The notes below the pieces were generated by a model. That model was not told the DNA's origin, did no database searches, and saw only the letters and a program-made list of their open reading frames with translations. 12,029 nucleotides of DNA from Actinomycetota bacterium (lineage in GTDB: Bacteria; Actinomycetota; Acidimicrobiia; Acidimicrobiales; SZUA-35), in NCBI GenBank assembly GCA_027730885.1, contig JAQCHM010000054.1:1-12029 (forward strand), in the 5' to 3' direction. Of this stretch, positions 1 to 5,555 are shown in pieces; position 1 is the first letter of the stretch; each line of letters begins with the position of its first letter. The translations under genes and the position numbers were made by a program.

Positions 1-724
1 AACTGATGAGCTCGATGGGGCGTTGCGACGCCTTGCGCCATGCTTGATCGAGCAGCTCGGATTCCGCGGCGTAACCAGGATGCCCCGGATGGACGCCCAG
101 CTCGATGGAGGAGCCCGACTGTCCCCATCGATCGATGTCGATGACGAAATCACGCAACGTGCCGAAGTCGTCGGTCATGACCGCGCCCGACAATCCTCGG
201 GCGGTGGCCCGCCACAGGCGGCGTTTAGCCGCCAACGCGCCACTTGCACCGTACTTCGTTGCCGTCCGTAGACAGCGAATGTTGTGACGACGCACCAGAG
301 CGGACACGACAGGCATCAGCTCTGGACGCCAGTGAACGAGGTGATGACTGTCGGCGTGGCTGACCGGCACGAACTCCGCCACCGACTCGAACTGCGCAGA
401 CCACTCCTCCAACAACGCCCGAAGCACGCTCGGCTTGCGGAAGTTGGCCCTCTTCGCCGGATCGAACGCGCCATCGGTCATGATCGGAGAAAGCCGCCGA
501 TCGCTGCGGAGGGGTGCGAACTCGGTCGCCGTGAGATGCACGCCGAAGGACACCTGCTGGAAGCGCGGCGCCAGTTCCATCGAACGGGCAAAGTCCGGCG
601 CCGTGGCCATCACGGTGGTCGACGTCACCGATCCGGCGTCGAGACATCGAACGATCGCGTCGGTCACCTCGACCGATCGACCGAAGTCGTCTGCGTTCAC
701 GACGACGCGCAGGCTGCTACTCAC
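1..724 (-). CDS. YdjC/ChbG-family carbohydrate deacetylase, partial (C-terminus beyond window)
   Basis: About 241 codons are visible before the reading frame leaves the window at base 1, so the C-terminus is missing. The frame opens with GTG at 722-724, four bases after the stop of the RmlC-type gene, with no usable start further upstream in frame. Family motifs seen are NADDFG (residues 10-15), GVHLT (61-65, His63), HADSHH (123-128) and VHPGHPG (211-217). In YdjC/ChbG enzymes these supply the catalytic Asp and the His/Asp metal ligands of a metal-dependent hydrolase that removes acetyl groups from N-acetylated sugars. Position as third gene of the epimerase/RmlC unit suggests it deacetylates an amino sugar or glycan intermediate made nearby; that substrate is inference. 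HpnK-type deacetylases of hopanoid synthesis share the fold and cannot be excluded. No frame damage is seen. Confidence 0.85.
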   Translation of the reverse strand, partial: MSSSLRVVVNADDFGRSVEVTDAIVRCLDAGSVTSTTVMATAPDFARSMELAPRFQQVSFGVHLTATEFAPLRSDRRLSPIMTDGAFDPAKRANFRKPSVLRALLEEWSAQFESVAEFVPVSHADSHHLVHWRPELMPVVSALVRRHNIRCLRTATKYGASGALAAKRRLWRATARGLSGAVMTDDFGTLRDFVIDIDRWGQSGSSIELGVHPGHPGYAAESELLDQAWRKASQRPIELIS

Positions 725-728
725 GGTC

Positions 729-1262
729 TCACCGTGTCCAATCTGGCCAGGCTGCGTCCTTGTCCGACACCTGCACGACGCCGGCCAGTGGCCACTGAAT
801 GCCGAACGTCGGGTCGTCCCAGCGCAGGCCCTGCTCCACCCCGGGCGCATAGGGCGACGACACCAGGTAGAGCACCTCGCTGTTGTCGTCGAGCGCCTGG
901 TAACCGTGGGCGCAGCCGGCAGGAACCGAGAACGCCTTGCGATTGTCCGGCGTCAGCTCGACGCCGGCCCACTGCAGGTAAGTTAGCGACTGCGGACGGA
1001 CGTCGACACAGACGTCGAACACCCGGCCGGCGATGCATCGGACGAACTTGGATTCGCCGTGGGGTTGGGTCTGCCAGTGCAGGCCCCGAATCGTCCCGGC
1101 ATACACCGACCGACTCATGTTGACCTGGGCGACGTGGTTCGCACCTCCCGCGGCCGACATCTCGTCGGCGCACCAGGCGCGGGCGAAGAAACCTCGATCA
1201 TCGGCGAACGGCTGAAGGTCGACGACGAAGCAGCCGGCAACATCGGTCTCGGTGAACTGCAT
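729..1262 (-). CDS. rfbC: RmlC-type dTDP-4-dehydrorhamnose 3,5-epimerase family protein
   Basis: This 177-residue cupin has the usual length for RmlC, which epimerises C3 and C5 of a 4-keto-6-deoxy nucleotide sugar in the cytoplasm. Motifs are DDRGFF (21-26), RGLHWQ (59-64), KFVR (72-75), GRVFDVCVDVR (79-89), PAGCAHG (114-120), RWDDP (147-151) and SDKD (166-169). The residues expected for catalysis, His62, Lys72, Tyr132 and Asp169, are all present, so full 3,5-epimerase chemistry is plausible. The start is ATG at 1260-1262, with a weak purine stretch (TGAGGT) before it. Neighbours are the SDR epimerase upstream and the YdjC-type deacetylase 4 bases downstream, with no RmlA, RmlB or RmlD in view. 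The nucleotide carried by the substrate (dTDP, CDP or GDP) therefore cannot be read from this window. Confidence 0.88.
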   Translation of the reverse strand: MQFTETDVAGCFVVDLQPFADDRGFFARAWCADEMSAAGGANHVAQVNMSRSVYAGTIRGLHWQTQPHGESKFVRCIAGRVFDVCVDVRPQSLTYLQWAGVELTPDNRKAFSVPAGCAHGYQALDDNSEVLYLVSSPYAPGVEQGLRWDDPTFGIQWPLAGVVQVSDKDAAWPDWTR

Positions 1263-1270
1263 CGCGGACC

Positions 1271-1324
1271 TCAGACCTGCCAGAAGAACTTGTCGTCGAT
1301 CTGACCGGTCTTCATCAGGTGCTA
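1271..1324 (-). other. In-frame amber codon and 16-codon protein-like extension of the SDR epimerase
   Basis: The SDR epimerase frame meets TAG at 1322-1324, then stays open for 16 codons reading HLMKTGQIDDKFFWQV before TGA at 1271-1273. That TGA lies only 8 bases before the RmlC-type ATG, matching the tight spacing of the other genes here, whereas the amber stop leaves a 59-base gap. The extension resembles a normal protein tail rather than random sequence. A single base change (for example CAG to TAG) would explain it. Either the protein was recently shortened by 17 residues, or the base is a sequencing error, or the codon is read through; the sequence alone does not decide. Confidence 0.55.
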
Positions 1325-2305
1325 GATCTGCTTGAGGCGGCGGTGGTTGCGGCTGTGCAGCAGGCTCTCGTCAAAGCCGATCCGGTTGAAGATCTCGATC
1401 AGCTCGATCACCCCCTTGCGGACGTCCCAATCGCACGAGAAGCCGGGAAGTTCGGTGTTGATCTTGGTGAAGTCGACCCGGTAGTTGCGTGTGTCGCCAC
1501 CCTGCTCGCCAAGCACGACCTCGCAGCCAGGGACCTCATCGCCGATGATGCGGCAGATGTCCCGCACCTGGTAGTTGGTGCGGCTGTCGCCCACGTTGAA
1601 CGCCTCGGTCGACACCACGTCGGCCGGCACCTCGATGGCGCAGATCATGGCTTTGGAGATGTCGCGGATATGGACGAACGGACGCCACGGGGTGCCGTCG
1701 CTCTCGAGCTTGAGCTGACGTGTGAGGTAGGCCTGCGCGGTCAGGTCGTTGGCGACCAAGTCGAAACGCATGCGAGGGCTGGCGCCGAACGCAGTGGCGT
1801 TGCGGAGGAACACCGGGGTGAACGAAGCGTCCGCCATGGGACGCAGATCGTCCTCGACCAGCACCTTGCACTTGGCGTAGGCGGTGATCGGCGCGGTTGG
1901 CGACTCCTCGGTGGCGAGCGAGTCGTCCTCGGCTCCGCTGGCGCCGTAGACCGAGCAGGAGGAGCTGTACACGAACCGGGTGATGCCGGCAGCCTTGGCC
2001 ATCTCGGCGAAGCGGATGGTCGCTTTGTGGTTGATCTCGAAGGTCAGCTCGGGGTCGAGTTCACCGACCGGGTCGTTGGAGAGATCGGCCAGGTGGATGA
2101 TGGTTTCGAAACCTTCGAGCTGGTCGGGGGTGGTGATCCGGGTGTCGATCTTCTTCCACCTCGGCGAGGCGTCGACGCCGTCGTCCATCCAACCGACGCG
2201 GTGGAAGCCGGTGTCGTACACGGTCACGTCATACCCGGCCGCCATCAACAACGGGCTGAGCACGGTACCGATGTATCCCTCGCCGCCCGTCAGTAGAACC
2301 TTCAT
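1322..2305 (-). CDS. NAD-dependent epimerase/dehydratase (extended SDR), nucleotide-sugar
   Basis: The protein has 327 residues from an ATG at 2303-2305, chosen because the glycine-rich Rossmann motif GGEGYIG (7-13) starts at the N-terminus and a clear GAGGAG ribosome site lies 8 bases upstream. SDR catalytic elements are the SSSCSVYG segment (114-121, Ser116 in the GalE Ser124 position) and Tyr143-x3-Lys147 (YAKCK). RPFVHIRD (208-215) is the usual sugar-nucleotide-binding stretch. Members oxidise, dehydrate, epimerise or reduce NDP-hexoses with NAD(P). The exact reaction cannot be named; it is not a close GalE, RmlB or RmlD by eye. It begins the second transcription unit and precedes the RmlC-type gene, so both probably act on one 4-keto sugar. 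The frame ends at TAG 1322-1324, but protein-like sequence continues for 16 codons, so the natural C-terminus may be missing. Confidence 0.85.
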   Translation of the reverse strand: MKVLLTGGEGYIGTVLSPLLMAAGYDVTVYDTGFHRVGWMDDGVDASPRWKKIDTRITTPDQLEGFETIIHLADLSNDPVGELDPELTFEINHKATIRFAEMAKAAGITRFVYSSSCSVYGASGAEDDSLATEESPTAPITAYAKCKVLVEDDLRPMADASFTPVFLRNATAFGASPRMRFDLVANDLTAQAYLTRQLKLESDGTPWRPFVHIRDISKAMICAIEVPADVVSTEAFNVGDSRTNYQVRDICRIIGDEVPGCEVVLGEQGGDTRNYRVDFTKINTELPGFSCDWDVRKGVIELIEIFNRIGFDESLLHSRNHRRLKQI

Positions 2306-2313
2306 GCAATCGG

Positions 2314-2319
2314 CTCCTC
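2314..2319 (-). promoter_or_regulatory. Ribosome binding site deciding the SDR epimerase start
   Basis: GAGGAG on the minus strand, 8 bases before the ATG at 2303-2305. The frame stays open up to base 2443, but the added residues have no Rossmann character, so this site fixes the start. Confidence 0.8.
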
Positions 2320-2419
2320 GTGGGGGTTTCGTCCTGTCCAAGGTTGCCCGTTCGTCGCTGACTTCTGGATGAGCCGAACAACCCGAACGCCCTACCCCAT
2401 CGGCCCACTCCCACCGTTC

Positions 2420-2460
2420 TTTGAAGCAAAAACCACGCCACACGTGGAAAACGCTTCAAA
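2420..2460 (-). terminator. Probable terminator hairpin after fcl
   Basis: An A/T-rich island in GC-rich DNA, 32 bases beyond the fcl stop. The outer arms TTTGAAGC (2420-2427) and GCTTCAAA (2453-2460) are perfect inverted repeats. Inside them CCACG (2433-2437) pairs with CGTGG (2443-2447) around a 5-base loop. On the minus strand the inner stem is followed directly by TTTTT (2432-2428), the form of an intrinsic terminator, though a 5-bp stem is short. The outer symmetry could instead be an operator or promoter element for the downstream epimerase gene. It separates the GDP-sugar unit from the epimerase/RmlC/deacetylase unit. Confidence 0.5.
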
Positions 2461-2492
2461 TTTCGGGGGTGGTGGGGTGGGGGTCGTGCAGA

Positions 2493-3425
2493 TCAGAGAC
2501 CGCGGGCGTCGCCGTGTTGGTCGAGAAACCACTGGTAGGTAGACTCGAGGCCCTCGCTCAGGTCGACCGAATGCTTCCAGCCGAGGGCGTGGAGCTTGGA
2601 CACGTCGAGCACCTTGCGGGGGGTGCCGTCGGGCTTGGAGGTGTCGAACACGAGCTCGGCTTCGGGGTAGACCGCGTCGCGGACGGTCTCGGCCAGGGAA
2701 CGGATGGACAGGTCGATGCCAGTGCCGACGTTGACGTGCTGAGCGTCGGAGTAGTGCTCCATCAGGAAGAGGCAGGCCGACGCGAGGTCATCGACGTGGA
2801 GGAACTCACGCATGGCCGAACCGGTGCCCCAGATCTCGACCGCTCCCCTACCGGCGACCTTGGCCTCGTGGAATTTGCGCATCAGGGCGGGGATGACGTG
2901 GGACGATTCGAGGTCGAAGTTGTCGCCGGGGCCGTACAGGTTGGTGGGCATGGCCGAGATGAAGTCGGAGCCGTACTGGGTGCGGTAGGTCTGGCACAGC
3001 TTGATGCCGGCAATCTTGGCCAAGGCGTAACCCTCGTTGGTCGGCTCGAGCGGGCCGGTGAGCAACTGGTCCTCGGTGATGGGTTGGGTGGCCATCCGGG
3101 GGTAGATGCAGCTCGAGCCCAGATAGAGGAGCTTCTTGGCGCCCGTCTGGTGTGCCGCGTGGACCACGGTGCCGTGGATCATCAGGTTGTCGTAGAGGAA
3201 CTCGGCGGGGCGGGTGCTGTTGGCCCAGATGCCGCCGACGGTGCCGGCGACCAGATAGACGTACTCGGGCCGGTTGTCCTCGAACCACCGGTTGACCGCC
3301 GACTGGTCACGCAGGTCGAGTTCGTGTCGGGTGGCGGTGAGGATGTCGGTGTGACCTGCTGCCTCGAGGGCCCGCATGACGGCCGAGCCGACCAGGCCAC
3401 GGTGGCCGGCGACGAAGATGCTCAT
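2493..3425 (-). CDS. fcl: GDP-L-fucose synthase (GDP-4-keto-6-deoxymannose 3,5-epimerase/4-reductase)
   Basis: The protein has 310 residues, close to E. coli Fcl. It converts GDP-4-keto-6-deoxy-D-mannose to GDP-L-fucose with NADPH in the cytoplasm. Visible are the Rossmann motif GHRGLVGSA (7-15), the GSSCIYP segment (103-109) and Tyr133-x3-Lys137. Ser104, Tyr133 and Lys137 match the E. coli triad Ser107/Tyr136/Lys140. Cys106 and His176 match E. coli Cys109 and His179, the acid/base pair for the two epimerisations. KPDGTPRK (264-271) and STYQWF (295-300) are typical of the family. All key residues are intact, unlike in the paralogue two genes upstream. The ATG at 3423-3425 overlaps the gmd stop as ATGA, and GGAG lies 8 bases before it, so translation is probably coupled. 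Confidence 0.93.
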   Translation of the reverse strand: MSIFVAGHRGLVGSAVMRALEAAGHTDILTATRHELDLRDQSAVNRWFEDNRPEYVYLVAGTVGGIWANSTRPAEFLYDNLMIHGTVVHAAHQTGAKKLLYLGSSCIYPRMATQPITEDQLLTGPLEPTNEGYALAKIAGIKLCQTYRTQYGSDFISAMPTNLYGPGDNFDLESSHVIPALMRKFHEAKVAGRGAVEIWGTGSAMREFLHVDDLASACLFLMEHYSDAQHVNVGTGIDLSIRSLAETVRDAVYPEAELVFDTSKPDGTPRKVLDVSKLHALGWKHSVDLSEGLESTYQWFLDQHGDARGL

Positions 3426-4399
3426 GATTCGTTCTCCAATTGCGCGTCGACCATACGGTGGACGAGTTGTTCGAAACTGACGTCGGGTTGCCAGCCGAGC
3501 GCGGTGCGCGCTTTGGTCGAGTCACCACAGAGGTGGTCGACCTCGCTCGGTCGGAGGTAACGCTCGTCCACCTTGACGTATCTTTCCCAGTCGAGCCCGA
3601 CCCGGGCGAACGCCAGCTGACAGAACTCCCGGACCGAGTGGGCCTCGCCGGTGGCGATCACGTAGTCGTCGGGGGCATCGGCCCGGAGCATCAGCCACAT
3701 GGCGTGCACGTAGTCGACGGCGTGGCCCCAGTCACGGCGGGCATCGAGGTTGCCGAGTAGTAGCTCGGACTGCCTGCCTTGCCCGATGCGGGCGGCACCG
3801 CGGGCGATCTTCTGGGTGACGAAGGTCTCCCCCCGGCGTTCACCCTCGTGGTTGAACAGGATGCCGGCGCAGGCGAAGAGTCCGTAGGCCTCGCGGTAGT
3901 TCTGGGTTGCGTAGTGGGCCGCGACCTTGGCCACCGCGTAGGGGCTGCGCGGGTGGAACGCGGTCTGCTCGTTCTGAGGCGGTGGCGCCGAGCCGAACAT
4001 CTCCGAAGACGACGCCTGATAGAAGCGCGCAGCCGGAGCGTGGTTACGGACCGCTTCGAGGAGACGCAGCGCGCCCTGGCCGGTGACGTCGAAGGTGAAC
4101 TCGGGAATCTCGAAGCTCACGGCGACGTGGCTCTGGGCGCCGAGGTTGTAGACCTCGTCGGGCTGGATGTCGGCCACCAGGCGGGCGAGCGACTGACCGT
4201 CGGTCAGGTCGCCGTAGTGCAGGACGAACGAACGGCCGGCCACCTCGGGACCCTGGTAGATGCCGTCGAGGCGAGTGGTGGAGATGGACGAGGAACGCCG
4301 GATCAGGCCGTGGACCTCATATCCCTTGCTCAGGAGCAACTCGGCCAAATGAGAACCGTCCTGGCCGGACACACCGGTGATCAGTGCACGTCGGTTCAC
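3422..4399 (-). CDS. gmd: GDP-mannose 4,6-dehydratase
   Basis: The protein has 325 residues from GTG at 4397-4399. That start is chosen because TGVSGQDGSHLAE (8-20), the NADP-binding motif, should lie at the N-terminus and because GTG overlaps the upstream stop as GTGA. An open stretch of 34 codons upstream is only the antisense-free shadow of the preceding gene. The enzyme makes GDP-4-keto-6-deoxy-D-mannose from GDP-D-mannose, the common precursor of GDP-L-fucose, GDP-D-rhamnose and related sugars. Active-site elements are the SSSEMFG segment (130-136, Glu133) and Tyr154-x3-Lys158; Ser stands where E. coli has Thr133. NLGAQSHV (85-92) and the NHEGERRGETFVTQKI stretch (about 212-227) are further Gmd signatures. 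It sits between two Fcl-like genes, each overlapping it by 4 bases, so the three form one translation-coupled operon. Supply of GDP-mannose (ManB/ManC) is not in the window. Confidence 0.94.
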   Translation of the reverse strand: MNRRALITGVSGQDGSHLAELLLSKGYEVHGLIRRSSSISTTRLDGIYQGPEVAGRSFVLHYGDLTDGQSLARLVADIQPDEVYNLGAQSHVAVSFEIPEFTFDVTGQGALRLLEAVRNHAPAARFYQASSSEMFGSAPPPQNEQTAFHPRSPYAVAKVAAHYATQNYREAYGLFACAGILFNHEGERRGETFVTQKIARGAARIGQGRQSELLLGNLDARRDWGHAVDYVHAMWLMLRADAPDDYVIATGEAHSVREFCQLAFARVGLDWERYVKVDERYLRPSEVDHLCGDSTKARTALGWQPDVSFEQLVHRMVDAQLENES

Positions 4400-5367
4400 C
4401 AGCCGGCCCTGTCGACGGAGCCGCTGCCCTGCCCGTAGATCGACCGGAACCACTCGTAGGTGGACCGCAGGCCGTCCTCGAGCGAATGCTCCGGCGCCCA
4501 TCCCATCCGCGTGATGCGCGACGCGTCGAGCAGCATGCGAGGAACGCCGTCGGGGCGGGTGTGATCGAAGCGCAGCGTGGCCTCGGGGTGGACGACATCA
4601 CGGATCATCTCGGCCACCGTCCGGATCGACAGGTCGGAACCGGTGCCGATGTTGATGTGACCGTGCGAGTCGTAGCGTTCCATCAGGAACACAGCAGCCC
4701 GAGCCAGATCGTCGACGTGCATGAAGTCTCGCATCGACGAACCGGTACCCCAGACGTCGATGTGGTCACGGCCTTCGGTCTTGGCATCGTGCAGTCGACG
4801 CATGAGCGCGGGGATGACATTGCCGGTGTCGACGTCGAAGGAGTCTCCGGGACCGTAGACGTTGGTGGAGACCGCCGAGACGAAGTTACGTCCGTACTGG
4901 CGGCGCACGGTCTCGCACATCTCGAGCCCGGCGATCTTTGCCAGCGCGTATGGCCGCATCGACGGTTCGAGTGGTCCGGTCAACAGCTGGTCCTCGGTGA
5001 TGGGCTGGACGGCTTGGCGCGGATACACGGTCGATGGCGAGACGTACAGCAGCTTGCGGACCGAGTCCACGGCCAGCACCCCCCGCAGGACCGAAGTGTG
5101 GACTTGCAGGTTGTCGAACAAGAAATCGGCCGGCGTCGCCGCGTTGGCCATGATGCCGCCACCGAGGCCGGCCACGAGGTAGACTAACTTCGGCCGGGCC
5201 TCCCGGAACCACGTGACGACGGCGTTGGCGTCACGCAGATCCAGGTCGGTGCGGGTTGCCGTGAGGACGTTGCCGAAGCCGTCGGAGGCGAGTCGACGAA
5301 CGATGGCCGAACCGACGAGCCCTTGGTGGCCGGCGACGAAGATCGGGGCATCGTGCTCGAAGGTCAT
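4396..5367 (-). CDS. Fcl-like NAD(P)-dependent reductase lacking the epimerisation Cys/His
   Basis: The protein has 323 residues, starting at ATG 5365-5367, with a poor ribosome site. It is clearly an Fcl paralogue: GHQGLVGSA (13-21), PITEDQLLTGPLEP (122-135), Tyr140-x3-Lys144, VIPALMRRLHDAK (184-196) and RPDGVPR (271-277) align with the canonical Fcl downstream. However, the SSC catalytic segment reads PST (111-113), so the E. coli Ser107 and Cys109 positions are Pro111 and Thr113. The His179 position is Asn183. Cys109 and His179 are the acid/base residues for 3,5-epimerisation in Fcl, so this copy should not make GDP-L-fucose in the normal way. A 4-reductase giving another GDP-6-deoxyhexose (such as the rhamno or talo form) is the likeliest role; Ser112 may replace the triad serine. 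It overlaps gmd by 4 bases and begins the operon. A decaying duplicate is possible, but the intact frame argues against it. Confidence 0.85.
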   Translation of the reverse strand: MTFEHDAPIFVAGHQGLVGSAIVRRLASDGFGNVLTATRTDLDLRDANAVVTWFREARPKLVYLVAGLGGGIMANAATPADFLFDNLQVHTSVLRGVLAVDSVRKLLYVSPSTVYPRQAVQPITEDQLLTGPLEPSMRPYALAKIAGLEMCETVRRQYGRNFVSAVSTNVYGPGDSFDVDTGNVIPALMRRLHDAKTEGRDHIDVWGTGSSMRDFMHVDDLARAAVFLMERYDSHGHINIGTGSDLSIRTVAEMIRDVVHPEATLRFDHTRPDGVPRMLLDASRITRMGWAPEHSLEDGLRSTYEWFRSIYGQGSGSVDRAGW

Positions 5368-5391
5368 GGAAGGAACGCTAGCTGACGCCTA

Positions 5392-5538
5392 CTAGGCCCA
5401 GGTCTTCCAGGGGGCGTTGCCCTCGTCCCAGAGTTCCTGGAGGAAGACCATGTCACGCTGGGTGTCCATGCACTGCCAGAACGACTCGTGCTTGTACGCC
5501 GCGAGCTGACCGTCCTTGGCGGCTGTGAGGAATTGCAC
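5392..5538 (-). pseudogene. rfbF: C-terminal remnant of glucose-1-phosphate cytidylyltransferase (RfbF)
   Basis: The 48 codons ending at TAG 5392-5394 (a second TAG follows directly in frame) contain HESFWQCMDTQRD and LWDEGNAPWKTW. These are the conserved closing segment of RfbF, which makes CDP-glucose from CTP and glucose 1-phosphate. Family members have about 257 residues; here the N-terminal nucleotidyltransferase domain with its GTP/CTP-binding loop is wholly absent, so no enzyme activity is expected. Upstream codons in the same frame show no family resemblance and run into the dnaE end, whose stop is at 5556-5558. A GTG at 5536-5538 could start a small peptide, but I read this as a deletion or recombination scar. 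It suggests that a CDP-sugar pathway gene once stood between dnaE and the present GDP-sugar operon. Confidence 0.85.
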
Positions 5539-5555
5539 CCTGCGACCTTGGGTAC

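Noticed and set aside
2306..2443. N-terminal extension of the SDR epimerase up to base 2443
   Set aside because: The extra 46 residues show no Rossmann or signal character, and the GAGGAG site with the glycine motif fixes the start at 2305.
1319..3560. Two long plus-strand open frames (1319-2296 and 2421-3560)
   Set aside because: They lie opposite the SDR epimerase and fcl genes, which show clear catalytic motifs; the plus-strand translations show none.
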